DNA of 64,000 bases from Rotaria sordida (Eukaryota; Rotifera; Eurotatoria; Philodinida; Philodinidae). The notes under the pieces were generated by a model. That model had not been told where the DNA came from, did not search any database, and saw only the letters and a program-made list of their open reading frames with translations. This document shows positions 12,151 through 25,255 of the stretch, piece after piece (position 1 is the stretch's first letter; the number at the start of each line of letters is the position of its first letter). A program made the translations under genes and the position numbers. Location of the stretch: NCBI GenBank assembly GCA_905250125.1, contig CAJNOL010001082.1:17805-81804 (forward strand). Reading direction: 5' to 3'.

Positions 12151-15100
12151 GACATATATATAAAGATGCATGCCTTGTTTGCATCTGTAGTCTACTAGGA
12201 TGTTCTCAAGAAAGTTAAAGAAATACAGTTAGGTTAGACGTTAATACTGTTCATCTGTTTTAGGTGAATAAGAAAAATTTTCGCTTCTACAATAAAGTAC
12301 ACACTGCACTTATTAATATTCAAGCAAGAGTTACTCACGATGAATTATGTTCGGTTTGTAACGATGAAGTTCCTTCTCTTAAGACAGTTGAAAGATGATC
12401 TAAATGGTTCGTGAAAGTCCATAAGACGTTAAAGACGAAGTACGAGCTACTTGTTTTTGTATTTCGTTTTGATTCCATCGTCAATACTTTTTGTTTACTC
12501 TCACATATATAAACAGCTTTATATTACAGAGAATGAGAAAAAAAGAATTAAGAAAAACGAGAAAATCAAGAAGAGAATACATATCGAAGACAATATGAAC
12601 TTATGTAACCGTTACACATGATAGCCAAACAGACCTTTTTGAAATTTTACTATTATGATATTAGTTAAAGAATGCAATAATAGCGTAGAAAAATAGAGTG
12701 TCGTTTTTATTAACAGTCAATATAGACAGGAAAGTTTTTTAAAGCTTTTGATAAGGAATTAAAGTATTACTGCCACTATGTTTAGTATGCCCTAAGTATA
12801 TGAGTAATTACCAAAAGGTGCATGAAAATTTCCAGTAAATTTCTGTACTTTATCTTTGGTTGATTCTGTATGCTCTGTAATAATTTATCGTGATTTTCAA
12901 CAGTTCCTTTTTTGAAAATCTGAACATATCTCAAAATAAAAACGAACTGTTTTCTCAATTCCAATCGATATCGATAACTTACATCAGCTAAAACTAGATA
13001 ACTTGCACGTATTTATTATATTCATATAAAGTTATAATGAAAGATCTGGATGGTTTTTCATTTTTATGCATATAGCTCAGTTAACTCTTTCATCATTATA
13101 GAGATAACTGGAATGTCATTTGAGCAAAATCTAAATTGATTAGTGGAGTTACAAATCTCGTTTTAAGCATGATACAAAACTTATTATTATTTGTTATTAT
13201 AATACGAAAAAAAAATTAATTAGAGTTCTAAGAGTAGGTCATATTCGCAAAAAGAGAACTTGTGCAACTTTAATCCAATTTATTTTTATTTTTGGTAGCC
13301 TGTCGCATGACTAACAGAAAAAAAAATATACTGGCAATAGACACGGAGAACTGAAGAGCATAGACATGTCATCATATAAATAGTAAAGGAATTTCTTCTG
13401 ATATTAGTTACAAGAGAATTCAGGCCATAAAGAAACGATTTATCTTTTAGTAGATTTTAGTTTAAAAACTTTTGTTCCAGAAATTGAGATTGATTCTATT
13501 CGATTTGTCCATGAAATAAATCAGGTCGGTTTTTATTTCTTTTTCATTCAATTAATCAAACAAGACTGTAGTTTCGAGATTATTAAAAAGAATTAATCTA
13601 ACAAGAATGAAAGCTCTACTTAAAGAATAAATTTTCTTTTATAAGTTCAGCTATAGACTCTTATTTTTTTTTTACTATTATCCAGATCATTTGTCAAAAT
13701 TTTATCTTGACAAATGATGATTTACATATATTTTCACTTTGACACCTATCCGTTATTTTTACTGAACAATATCTTAATGTATTACTTTGTCAAATTCATT
13801 TGAAGAATTTATTGTAAATTTTAACAAGAATGTATAAAACAAAATTTATTTATTGCGAAAGAATTTATGACATTATCGAAGATTATAATATAGAGTACAA
13901 GACATATACGAAATAACTGTTTTAATGTGCAGGCAAATAGCCAATTCCAATTATTACTAAATAATATTCTTCGAACAAAGTTTATTCTTTAAAAAGTAAA
14001 CTCATTATATGCTTCAACGTAGTATCAAAATATATTCAGAAATAGAGCATTTAAGACTAGACAAACTTAAATATGAGGACAGTCGTCTTATAGAGTGACG
14101 TTAACACTATTATCGGTACCATGTATCTGTCATTATTAAAAATTAAACATAGTCAATTAAAAGTCTAAACAATCTCGCTTGATGAGTTCTTCAATATTTA
14201 ATACATGCCTTATTATTTAAAAATCCGTGTCATTTATTATTTATTGTGTTATTCAATAGTATTAAGCGATCTCAAGAAAATAAATCGAACTTTGTTTTTT
14301 TTTTTTGGTATAAAAAAATGACCTGATAAATAACTATTTCTATGCTCTTTTTTATGTATAATTCTGAGACTAAAATTCATAGAAGTGAATCTCTTGCAGT
14401 TGAAAATAGTTTTTGTTACCATTAAATCTATTTTCTTTGAATTTTCTCTACTATTATTACTGTTATAAATATCAACATATGTGACGTTTATTTCTTAAGA
14501 TGGAATTCATGTTTTCAAAAGATAAACTCAACAATATGATTGCATGTAGTTTAATTGTCTTTTGATTAATTTTTTATTCTTACTTCACATCTATTGGTTG
14601 AATAAATAACTATGGCGTGTTATTTTATTTTTTGTTTCTAGAAATTAAACAAAGAAAAAAACATAAATGCCGTCGAGCTTAAGTGCATTATTTCAAGATA
14701 AATGTAGTCATAAAATAGACCTAGAAAAAAATTTCAGTTACTTTAGTTAAGTCAACGATAAACAAACAATAATGAAACTCAATAATTAAACTAAGACTAA
14801 TATGAATTTTTTGCTTTAGTACATGTTTTTTTTATCTTGCCACCTATCGTTCTCACAGTGGTAAATATTTTTTACATTAACGTAAATTTTAAAACACAGT
14901 TGAAGTCAAAGTATGTAGGAAAACAGGCTGATATAAAATTTCACGAGATTAGCAATGTATATCTGAAAGAAGCCTATGAATATTTAGTAATAATTCGAAA
15001 CATTGTCTATATCCTTGTTTGAATTCAGTAATGAATAGAAGGAATATTTTTTTTTCTTTTAATGCTATATAATAAGAGAATTTTTCTTTCCGGTAGATGC

Positions 15101-15590
15101 TTCTGAATTGATAGAAATTGAAATAGAGACATGAATGAATTTATTAATGTGTAAAATTTTTTAATGAAAAGTGTCTTCGTCTGTAATTTGAAACATCAAA
15201 GATTTTGAAATTTCTCATCTAGTAATAAGATTTTCTTTTGCAATAAAAACATTTTTAATTATTCTATTGATGGAACATCGCAATATTACTATTAGTAATG
15301 CTTCACATGATCCAATGTGAGAATACCGTAAAGATTTAATATATTTTAGTCATTTTTAACAGACTTGCAACACAAAAAGAAGGATAAGATAATTTATGTT
15401 AGAAAAACTATAGAAATATGTGTCTGTTATCATCGTAAAGTAGATGAGAAATTGAACTAATTGCATCATAGATATTTAGTTAGTGATGGAAGATCCTGCC
15501 AAAATTCTGTAACATACAATTTGATGTATCTTTATAAATGACTTACATTTTTTTTTTAAATTTAGTATCACTTTAAGAAATTAATTTCAA
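12151..15590. other. Intergenic, AT-rich, one small Cys-motif fragment
   Basis: At about 12260-12395 a plus-strand frame contains HDELCSVCNDEVPSLKTVE, a possible piece of a transposon or zinc-binding protein that soon stops. From 12400 to 15590 there is nothing with coding character; homopolymer runs and AT-rich microrepeats dominate. Confidence 0.4.
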
Positions 15591-16637
15591 ATGTCACAAT
15601 CTATTATTTCAACTGCTGATTTAATATCTCATCGTGTAACAATTTATTTGGGGATACCTATCTTTTTCCTTGGTATGATAGGTGGATTTCTTAATATTAT
15701 TGTTTTTCTCAGTCTAAAAACATTTCGGAATAGTTCATGTGCATTTTATTTGACTGTTATGGCAATGGTTAGTATTGGATATTTATTTTCTGGTTTACTT
15801 ACATTTATAATGATGTATGGATTCGGTATTGATTGGACAAAACAATCAAGATCTTATTGTATATTTAGAGAAGGTTTTGTTCATATTTGTATATTAATTG
15901 CTTTTACATGTTTATGTCTGGCAACAATTGATCAATTTTTAGCAACTTGTTCATCTCCACGTTGGCAACAATTGTGCAATATTAAATTAGCCCGTCGTTT
16001 ATGCGTAACATTTGTTATTTTATGGTTTCTTTATGGAATTTTATTTTTTACTTCTTATGATTTAATCATTGATTCTTCAACTGGTAATATAGATTGTATG
16101 GTTATAAATCAAACTTTTCAACAATATTTTAAAATTTGGCATGTTCTTATATTTTTGGGTGTATTACCAATTTCTATTACAGTCTTATTTGGATGCTTGG
16201 CATATAGAAATGTACAAAGATTATCTTATCGAACATTACCTCTTGTTCGACGTGAATTAGATAAACAATTAACACTAATGGTATTGATGCACATTGTTTT
16301 TAATTTTTGTGCTCTTATGCCATATTTAGTTATAAATGTGGTAATACTTCATCCCTATATGACACAAAATCCAGTTGCAAATGCAATATCAGCTTGTATT
16401 AGAATATTATCGATTATACTATTTTACAGTTGCTTTGCGGTAAATATAATAAAATTTGAATTAAATGATTAATTCATAAATATTTACATATATATATACT
16501 TTTAGTGTCCATTTTATATTTATATTTGTGCATCACAACGATTTCGTCATCAGTTAGTTTTTGTTCTTTACAAAATTCATCTTCAACGATGGCGCCGCCG
16601 AAATGTTGTTATCGATTTAGTAATACCACAACAATAA
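15591..16637 (+). CDS. Rhodopsin-like seven-transmembrane receptor
   Basis: Two exons, 15591-16439 and 16506-16637, joined through a 66-bp GT/AG intron in phase 0, give 326 residues. Seven hydrophobic segments are visible, starting with IYLGIPIFFLGMIGGFLNIIV (TM1, with the N of 'GxxxN'). Cys near SYCIF at the start of TM3 and Cys in GNIDCMV of loop 2 can form the conserved disulfide. The E/DRY position is degenerate: CLATIDQFLATC. TM7 is interrupted by the intron; after splicing it reads FYSCFACPFYIYICAS, followed by helix 8 (QRFRHQL) and a basic tail (RWRRR). Reading through the intron would give a truncated 293-residue product, so the splice is important. The type resembles the very large lineage-specific orphan peptide-receptor-like families of bdelloids. 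The ligand is unknown. Confidence 0.85.
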
Positions 16638-18026
16638 AAATTATGACATTTTACTGACAATCTTGTATATCTTTATTTGTTGTGTATATATTTGTCTGTT
16701 ATATTATTCAATAATTTTAATTATACGATATGTGACAATTCTATTGTACAATATAACTTCATTTTCCCTAGAAAACAAGTGGTTATACAATGTCTGTAAA
16801 ATATTTGTTTAATTGCATAGAATAATTATAATAATCTATCCGCTAATTATATCCATCGGGTAGTTTTAGACTGTAAAACATGGTTCAAACTAGTCAGTAC
16901 TACTAAATCCATTAATGTAGTAAAATTGAAAGCGTCTTAAATTCATATCATTGAATCAATTCAAATACTTTTCTATAGAAAGAACATTTGATACTGTTGA
17001 CTTCTTTTTCTGAATAGGATTTTGTTTTTCAAGAATTGTACATCATTCGAAAACTGTGATACAGTTCAATAATGTTATTAATAGAATCGTTTCTATCAGC
17101 GTGATATCATTCTGAGAAAGTTCTTGAAAATAGACAATATCTGGAAATCGCTCTGATAAAATGCACAACTGAACATTTCAATTCACGAATCGAATTGAGA
17201 TGACTTATCCAGTTGTAACCTATAAACATTCAGGTCATGATGTTGTACTAATCGATACGTAAAGAAATGATTGCTACGTTCATGACTCAAGTCGATAGAA
17301 GTATACGCTGATATGTCATGAGCATAGATGTTTTAGCTAGATCTACGTATCGTGTAAGCATTGAAATCAAACAATGCAAAATATTATGTTTGCATGAAAG
17401 CACAATATGAAAATGCAAGTGTAACTCATGCATTTCTAAAGAAGAAATCTAGCGAAATATTACAAAGTTCATCACGAGATTTTGTCATGTAAATTTATCT
17501 TTTCTCTCAAATTAAAAAGAAATGTTTCTTTTTTGAATTAAATTCACATATTTGAAATTCTTTTTTTCAAATTCACTTTAATTCATAGACCTTTGCAAAA
17601 TGTCTCAAATCAGTTCAACTCAGTTTATGAAATGAATTGAATTGAGTTGTCTAGTGCTGCTAAAATCTGTTACTCATTTTTCGAAACCTTAGATAACAAT
17701 GACAAGATTAATAAGCATGATTTTTCTTTCTTCGAGTTTGCTTTAGTGATCTATTAATAGATCAGAAGAAAATGTCATTGTCAACTTAAACAGGTTGTCA
17801 CTGTTAACTTTAGTTAGAGCTTTGATCTTTGCTATTGTGATTGAGTAAATGCTCGATACGTATGTTGCAATGAAGTCATTGCATATATACATATATACAT
17901 TCAAGCAAAAATAATTAACCACTTGACTGTTAACGATGTATATATCCGTCAGAACAATTTTTACGGAAAAAAACGAAGACTATAATTCCTTAAATCTGTT
18001 TTTTTGTATGCTGTGGGTTGGCGCTA
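16638..18026. other. Intergenic
   Basis: No protein-like frame. Several homopolymer and AT microrepeats occur, including ATATACATATATACAT near 17884. The stretch ends at a scaffold gap. Confidence 0.4.
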
Positions 18027-18126
18027 NNNNNNNNNNNNNNNNNNNNNNNNNNNNNNNNNNNNNNNNNNNNNNNNNNNNNNNNNNNNNNNNNNNNNNNNNN
18101 NNNNNNNNNNNNNNNNNNNNNNNNNN
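18027..18126. other. Assembly gap of 100 N
   Basis: Exactly 100 consecutive N, the usual placeholder for a scaffold join of unknown length. Order and distance across this point are therefore not assured by the sequence itself. Confidence 0.99.
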
Positions 18127-18559
18127 CACTTTAAGTTGTAGAGGGAGGTGTAAAGATTTTGTAACACCCTGTACATTCACTAGGAAAGCAGCAAGAGTTC
18201 ACATTGATATTTACTTATTCTATAGGAGATATTGCCAAAGAGAAAAGCGTTATTGACACTTTCTCTATCAATGAACAAAGTACATTTTGAGAGAATTTCA
18301 AACATAAAATCTATTAGAATTTACGCAATGAATTGTAATTTTCAATTATTATATTAATAATTTGATAATAATTTCAGTGCGACAACTATGAAGATATTTT
18401 TTATAGGTTTCAAAATATTCCAATACATTGATTTCATACATATTTTTTTTTCTTTCTTTTGTCAATATAAGGTTTTGTAAAAAAAATAAAATAATCATAA
18501 TACATGTTAAACAAATAAACAAGAAAAGAAAAATTATTTTCTTCTTATAATTTCTTTTA

Positions 18560-20611
18560 ATGTCTATGTATGCTTCTAATAAATATTTGTTTCAGATGGC
18601 CCCATCTACTACTTTTGAAACCTTACCTGACGAAATTATATTAATTGCATGTCAATATCTACGTGGAGCTGATGTTCTCTATTCATTTTACAATCTCAAT
18701 ACTCGTTTGAATATTACAATAACAGGTTATTGTCGTTATGTAAACTTAATGACCGTTCCATACAAGGTATTTAATTATGTTGCCACTCATGTTTTATTTT
18801 CCATTGGTTATCATGTTCGATCCTTCCTATTAAATGCAAATTGGAAAACATTAATCTCTGCGCAGTTATCCGCTGATCTTTTTACTTCGCGTTTGTCAGT
18901 CCTATGTCCTCAACTAAAAACACTCACATTTCAAGCATTTCGCACTGAAAATTTGCTGTCGTTCATCACTACTCTAGGAAATTTTTCGCACTTGAAGCAT
19001 TTGAATTTTCGATGTCTTCACGGATGTGAGAGTGATATTCTATTGTCGACATTGTTTTCGGCAAATAATTGTCGATTGTCCAAATTAACTTTTGATCAGG
19101 ACTCCGTTCACTTAGATGTATCCGAAGATACTACAGCGATAACCTATCTAAACATTGAAGAACTTACAGTAAATATAACTCTAGTTCAAGCATTGTCATG
19201 TCTTCTTAAGCTTGTACCAAATGTTCGCCGTTTGTACATAAATATCGAAGAATGGTCAGATGGGTCAATCAACGAAAAAATATTTACTAACTTAGTGCCA
19301 CTTGTGCACCTTATTGATTTTCGCTTATGCTCAACCAAGTACTGTTGGACATTTGATGGAATCACTCATATATTACAGAAAATGCCTTCTTTACAAAAAC
19401 TTGAGCTTGACTTCTGTACGAATGACAAACGTTTTCTTACAGAAGAGAATTTGTTCATGGCTGTGCCTCCATCGTCTATTCAAATCGATTATTTTATTCG
19501 CTATAAATTCTTACATTTGAGCGACGATGTAAAACATTTCTTTACTTCGCAATCATGTCATCTTTCAACTGTTTGTTTGTTGGATGAAATAGAAAATCGT
19601 GTTATAATGCATACTATTCCTTGTCATCTACGTTCTATGAATTTACGTGCAACAATGGGAAAACAAATGTCATCTCAATCGAAATATACACAACAAGTCG
19701 AAGATTTATACATATATGATGCAACATCTTTGCTTGAAATACTTCTAATATTACAGCATTTTCGTCGAATTCGAACTCTCGTCATCCAAATGTCTGATGG
19801 GCCAGAAATACGTATGTATTATTTCTTTTATAGGTTTTTTTTTTCATATAAAAAATATGATTGACCTATTCGAGTTATAAACCGAATGATGATCTTCATG
19901 ATCAGGAATCTTTCACAAAACGTCATTTCAATAAGTGTTTCGATTAATAATATAATCCAATTTGGAAAGAAGCATTTAATTCATTATAAACAAAAAAAAA
20001 TTATTTCATTCTGTATCTCTCTACTTTCCTTTATATTATTTCTCGATATTTAGTTTATTAAAAATGAAAAATAAAATAAAATAATTACTTAACTATTTCT
20101 TTCAATAGTTGCACTGCCACCATCAATTCAATCAATGATGTTAAGACTACCTTCACTCAAGGAACTTTATATTCATGGAATATGTGAACTGTCATATCTG
20201 CTACATATATCCCCAAATCTTGACAAATTGAGTGTTGACTTTGCCTGTCTAAAAATTTTTCTCGACAACGATTGTACATTTTGTACGTTAAAAACTAGAA
20301 TTAGACGTCTTGTAATCGCAGATTGGACAGATACAACGTCTGATTTAATGCAAGTTATTACTCATACATTTAGTTTCCTCTTTCATATTGACATAACTAT
20401 GGCAAATCGACAATTAAACATTGATGCATTCATATTAGCAATTATTCCTTTCTGGAAAGGTAAATCAAAGCTTTCGCTATTTGTCGAAGGTTTACTTTCC
20501 GAAGAAGCAAGAACAAATATGCGAAAATGGATAGTTGATCATTCTTATTTAACAGAAGATGACTCATTTGCAGTTCAATATCATGAAAACTGTTTTAAAT
20601 TATGGCTATGA
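18560..20611 (+). CDS. F-box protein with LRR-like repeats
   Basis: Two exons, 18560-19811 and 20109-20611, join in phase 1 through a 297-bp GT/AG intron. The second in-frame ATG at 18596 may be the true start, because the stretch before it ends in TTTGTTTCAG and could be a 5' intron acceptor; the product is 584 or 572 residues. The N-terminus carries an F-box (FETLPDEIILIACQYLRGAD, then VLYSFYNLNTRLN), which would bind Skp1 in an SCF ubiquitin ligase. The rest has leucine-spaced repeats without a strict LRR consensus (LKTLTFQAF, LKHLNFRCL, LQKLELDFC, LKELYIHGI). This architecture is greatly expanded in bdelloids. The substrate cannot be inferred. Reading past the donor at 19812 meets a stop within about 20 codons, which supports the intron. 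Confidence 0.8.
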
Positions 20612-21964
20612 TATTTATTGTAATTTCAATATTATTTTCTTCATGTTTCACTTGATCATGGTGTAACATGATTAAGATGTTTACGAAAATAATTAATTGA
20701 AAAAACAATGTTCAGTCTATTTGAGTTTTTGTTTTTCAGAAATTAATAAACATAAGTGACTGTTTTATTGTATAGGAAATTTTTTTTGTTTTCGTATAAA
20801 ATTTATAAATTAAAAACAAGTATCTAATATTGATCTTGATCATTAAATAGAATATATTGATTTTAATCCTAAAGATCAAACACCGACAAAATAAACAGTG
20901 CATGAATATAATATTATCGAAATTGTAAAAAAAAGAAAAAGGAGAATAGATTCACAAACTATGTATTATCTTTAAAACTAGACCTTTTGTCTACAGTGTC
21001 AGCTCACGGCTCAAACCTTCACTAAAACTGGATGATACTTATGGATTATTGCATGGCATCTTCTGTCGTTGCAGACATTGTTATTCTGAATATATTGACT
21101 ACGAAAGTACTTGTGATTGTAAATGTAACTTAGTGTAGGATCACAGTTCAGCACATAAGAAATTACATAGTTCATTTGATGTATTGATTGACATTCGCAT
21201 TGTATAGTATGATTGATACTACATCACAATCAATGTGCCAATATAAATTCGAGAAATCTATTGTCAGATAATAGAAACATTTCGAATATCATAAAAATAT
21301 AAAATGAATATTCATTTGATTTAGTTTATATGGTGAACGCTGAAAAGATATAGAAATCGAATGTCAGATCGTGCAAGATCTCACGTATACAGAATCTTTC
21401 ATAAGAACTTACAAAAAGCTTAATCATGATTGTATTCTCAGTATCATTGCAAGACTTTGAATGATTCTTCATATGCGATTCAAGCGAAAATCTTACAAGA
21501 ATTTCAAGATACGAAACATCTATACAACACTAACTTGATCTTTTAAGGTGAAATAAGTTCTGTCATCAATGAAACATATCAGATCTCATAATACGAATCT
21601 TACACGATCGTGCAAGATCAAATACGAAAGTTCGTCAAAAAATGCATGTCTATTAATTCGACTCGATTTTTGTTAGAATCATAAATTTCGAAGCCTAAGA
21701 CCAATTGTTTTTGTTGTAGAAGAAAGTTTTGCAGAATAAGTGTGCAGCAGTTTAGATATAAACACATCCCATGTCGTTCAAACCGCTTGAAAATCATCAG
21801 TTCACCATGGTTCTTTTGTTTAATATTTTTGCATGTCAGTGGATGAATATTTTAAAACTGTTAGAAGGTTGTTATATTTCAATCGAAATCGCGTTTCCTA
21901 ATTATTATGAGCGTGCTCAGACCACCTTTGCCAGCCGCATTGACTGTTATCGCCGAGTTTTTCA
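20612..21964. other. Intergenic with CGATCGTGCAAGATC motif
   Basis: No supported gene. The string ATCGTGCAAGATC occurs twice, near 21368 and 21608, with partial inverted similarity around it; this may be a small degenerate repeat. Frames at 21771-22001 have no coding signature and run into the inverted-duplication arm. Confidence 0.35.
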
Positions 21965-22201
21965 GTTTCAAAATATTCATAACTCATTTGACTCTATATA
22001 ATATCGATTCAGAAGCAATTTATCAGTTAGAGGACTTTCTTCATGCATAGAACTGCAACTTTAATTTAGTTTACTAGTTTATAAGACTTAATCTAAAGCA
22101 GTATCGACTTCTATTGAACAATGATACAGTTTTTCAAAGTTGTTTCATAATTAATCAAGTGTACAGTTAATTGACTGGCTAGTTTTCTATTTATTTTTCA
22201 G

Positions 22202-23484
22202 TTTGTTTGGAAAGAAAAAGTTGAAGCATTAAATTCATTAAAGATTGTTGGTAGTATTGAACTTCAAGAAAGACCAAATGAAGAAGTAATTATTTTATCT
22301 ATTTTATTTCTTTCTCTTATTATGACTTGTTTAGGTTTTAACTAAAATAATTGATTACACTATTGGTGAAATGGAAACATTAAAAGCAGGAAATGAACAA
22401 AAAATATCTGAAATTCAACGTATTAATAGTCAATTAAATAAAGCTCTTGAAGTAAATAATATGAAAAGATCACTATTCTATAATAATTAATTAATGGATA
22501 ACAAAACATAAATGAGACAAATTGTTTTTCTCGTTTTCGGATATTTTCCAACGTATGAGAGACTTCATTTTAGGCTATTTCGATAGAGAATTTTCTACTC
22601 TACAAAGACGTCGTTTTTGTTTTTCAAGTAACGTTGTTTTTTTCTGCCGGCGCAAAACTTAAAAGATGAACATCTATTCAGTTGTTTAATTGCGATTTCC
22701 TATTTTTGTAAACGTTTGTTCATCAGAACTGATGCTAAATGTAAAGTATATTTACCATGAATGCATAGAGAGTTTCGTACTCTCTGCTTGCACAATCTTT
22801 TCAAAGTTTCTGCTTCTATTGTTCAGAAGAAAAAGACATTGAATCAACACTTAGTAGTATTTTGAGATTCATTCTGGAAAACTATGTTTTCCAAAGTGAG
22901 ACTTGGTTTGTGATATGTTTATTCTCATGTCACCCTATGTGGAATTCAATTCTGAACAGAATAGTATGATTTTGAAATTGAAGAATAAAAATATTAGATT
23001 ATATCAAATCAAAACAGAACAATGATGCCATTCTGACTAGAAAAAGGATTTTCCAGTTATTTTTCACATTTTTTATTTCAAAAATTTTTCATACATTTAT
23101 TTCCTCTACAATCTTGAAACATATGTCAAAAAATACAGAATTTCATGAAGAACTTCATAACATCTTTAAAATTTCAGCAAAATCTTTATGAAATATTTTT
23201 CATTTTTTCACCATTGCAGTCAAATGATTGAGTATATTTTCATCTTTTAAATTTTGTGTCGACAAAAAAAAACATTATGTAAAAAAAAAAGCGGCAGCTT
23301 TGTAAAGTAGGAAATTCTCTATCGAATGAGACTAAAATGAAGTCTTTTATCTGTTGGAAAGCTTTCTAAAAAGAGGAAAACATTGTTTTCCATTTATTAT
23401 GCACTACTTATTATTTTTGTTTTCTAGACAGTTAAGCGAACAGTTGATTTAAAAGAACAACTTGAACCTGATCTTCATCGAAAA
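22202..23484 (+). pseudogene. Partial XRCC4 copy (exons 3-5 only)
   Basis: Three exons with intact splice sites match the live XRCC4 gene: 22202-22285 (FVWKEKVEALNSLK...), 22335-22451 (VLTKIIDYTIGEMETLKAG...) and 23428-23484 (TVKRTVDLKEQLEPDLHRK). They encode the end of the head domain and the start of the coiled-coil stalk. The two N-terminal exons and everything from FALVLNTKK onward are absent here, so no functional XRCC4 can be made from this copy alone. The third exon carries A-to-P and Y-to-H changes relative to the full gene. It is presumably the by-product of the segmental inverted duplication. Whether it is transcribed cannot be told. Confidence 0.85.
22515..23388. mobile_element. 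Non-autonomous element with terminal inverted repeats, in the XRCC4-copy intron
   Basis: The ends are inverted copies: GAGACTTCATTTTAGGC followed by GATAGAGAATTTTCTAC at 22556-22600 matches, inverted, GTAGGAAATTCTCTATCG and CTAAAATGAAGTC at 23309-23345. The terminal repeats are about 70-90 bp; the interior has no coding frame. The same element sits in the corresponding intron of the complete gene and in diverged form at 1450-2035, so it inserted before the XRCC4 segment was duplicated. Exact ends and target duplication are not resolved. Confidence 0.6.
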
Positions 23485-23496
23485 GTAAATAAATTA

Positions 23497-24735
23497 TTAT
23501 ATACGACTTTTATTAATAAATTCACTATTATTACACAGTAAACGTTTTTTCATATTTCTAAGCATTGTTACAAGTATCTGGTCTACTTGAGGAACTTTTA
23601 CAATGAGATCATTGGAAATTCGTTCAATTAAAGATGGATAATCATGTTTAATAATTTCTAACCAATGTAAATTATTTATTTCGTTTAACCTAGTTTGATA
23701 AAAACGACTAAGTTCATTAATCATTGAAAGTGTATCAGTATAAGATGCAAGCAAAAATTCAAATTCAGAATGTATATATTCTATCATTGTTTTTTCTACA
23801 GAATCAAATAAGTTCTTAATTGTTGACAACGATTGTATATGTTGAACAATATTTAGTATTCTTGATAAAATTTCCAATAAAGCTTTAATATTATCATTTT
23901 CTTTGAGATAATCTTCAAACTGTTTATTTGGATAAATTGATTTTAATAGATAACAAAATATTTGCTTAAGATTTGTTTTTGGTTGAATTTTATTCAAACA
24001 TAAATTTTTTATATATGACCAATGTTTTGATATTTGATTGATATTTTCATTTGTTTTGCATGTTAAATGTTTGATAAGTTCTCTAACAGTATGATCTAAT
24101 TCTGTTTGACGTTTTTTATAATAACTGATCTGTTCTGAGGAAAGATATAAGGAACATGAAACAGGTTTAGAGACAGGAAGAGATGCGGGAACAGGAACAG
24201 GAGCAGAAGCAAGAACAGGTGATGAATATTTTATTGTTTCAGTAGGGTTTTCTTCAATAGAAGATTTTGGTTGAAGAACAAATTGAGATAAATATGTTTG
24301 TGAAGATAAAGATGAACAACTTCGAGGTGAATCTGGACAAGATTGACATTCTCGATTAGTTCTAAATAAATGCTTAAATGAACGATTAAATTTTTTCTTA
24401 GTTATATCTTGAGATGAACCAGTAATATCTGTTTTATTATTTTTTTCAAGTAGTTGTTTAACTTTATTCATTGTTTTTTCAATTGGAACTGATTGTGATG
24501 CAGCCTTTTGATTATCAGAATTTTGATCAGTTGAAATAATTTCCGAAGAATTTGATCTTAATTGATCTTGACGATATTGAAAACATCTATCAAATTCAAT
24601 TATTGAATTAGACTTTTTACATCTCTTGCATAAGGATGTGTTCATATGTGAATGTTTAGTTGAATTTGTTTCTATTATTGATTGATTGTCACGCATGAAT
24701 GAATAATTATTTGCATCCAGTGATAAAGGACACAT
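23497..24735 (-). CDS. Paralogue of the XRCC4-nested gene; N-terminally damaged
   Basis: An intronless frame of about 412 residues from the first ATG (MCPLSLDANNY). The homologue at 41107-42477 begins about 60 codons earlier. Coding similarity continues upstream here in the same frame (HYRQIQFVE against PHRQIHLVE), but the ATG of the homologue reads ATA in this copy, so the start has been lost. The paired-cysteine motif is CKRCKK...CFQY, with the fourth Cys replaced by Tyr. The C-terminal 200 residues (from about YYKKRQTELDHTV) are helical and best conserved. The gene lies tail to tail with the partial XRCC4 exons, only 12 bases away. It may be a decaying pseudogene or a shortened protein; the family is unknown. 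Confidence 0.5.
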   Translation of the reverse strand: MCPLSLDANNYSFMRDNQSIIETNSTKHSHMNTSLCKRCKKSNSIIEFDRCFQYRQDQLRSNSSEIISTDQNSDNQKAASQSVPIEKTMNKVKQLLEKNNKTDITGSSQDITKKKFNRSFKHLFRTNRECQSCPDSPRSCSSLSSQTYLSQFVLQPKSSIEENPTETIKYSSPVLASAPVPVPASLPVSKPVSCSLYLSSEQISYYKKRQTELDHTVRELIKHLTCKTNENINQISKHWSYIKNLCLNKIQPKTNLKQIFCYLLKSIYPNKQFEDYLKENDNIKALLEILSRILNIVQHIQSLSTIKNLFDSVEKTMIEYIHSEFEFLLASYTDTLSMINELSRFYQTRLNEINNLHWLEIIKHDYPSLIERISNDLIVKVPQVDQILVTMLRNMKKRLLCNNSEFINKSRI

Positions 24736-25255
24736 AGACAAAATTATAGACGAATCTGTTGTAGTACTACTATTCAGTGAAATAGATGATTTTGAATATA
24801 AAATTGAACGATGATTAGTTTCAACAAACTGTATTTGTCGATAATGTAAGCTAGAATATTTAATTCGAAATATAATGCTTTCAAAAAATGCGTTATCACT
24901 TTAATATATTTATATATTCTTATTATACTTTATTTACTACCTTTTACGATGGGTTTTTTCTCTTCCTGACTAATAGGCGTGTTCACCAATTTGTGACTCA
25001 TGAAGAGTCCAAACTTCGCATATATGATGCATATTGATAATGTCTATTCAAGTGTAAAAAAAACAAACAATAGAGTACGGTAAATATCTATTTTTGGAGA
25101 ATTCAAATTTCTGTACCTTATTATTCAATAAATGATACAAACTAAACAACTCTACTGTAAGTCTTCTAATTAAATGTCTATGATGTATTATTGAAATTAA
25201 GTTTTTAAACATTGAATTAAAAATATACAATTCGTAGTCGGGCGTTGAGTTGGGC

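Larger units (their letters stand above)
21965..24897. repeat. Left arm of large inverted duplication
   Basis: This segment reads inverted as 41085-44398. In order it holds XRCC4 intron sequence, XRCC4 exons 3-5 and, on the other strand, the paralogue of the gene nested in the XRCC4 intron. Outside 21965 and beyond about 24897 the similarity stops. Exons 3 and 4 are base-for-base identical between arms by eye, exon 5 has four differences in 57, and the nested-gene paralogues are far more diverged. The arms lie about 16 kb apart. Confidence 0.85.

Noticed and set aside
18560..18595. N-terminal extension of the F-box protein
   Set aside because: Kept as the outer limit, but the sequence before 18596 ends like an intron acceptor, so the extension may not be translated.
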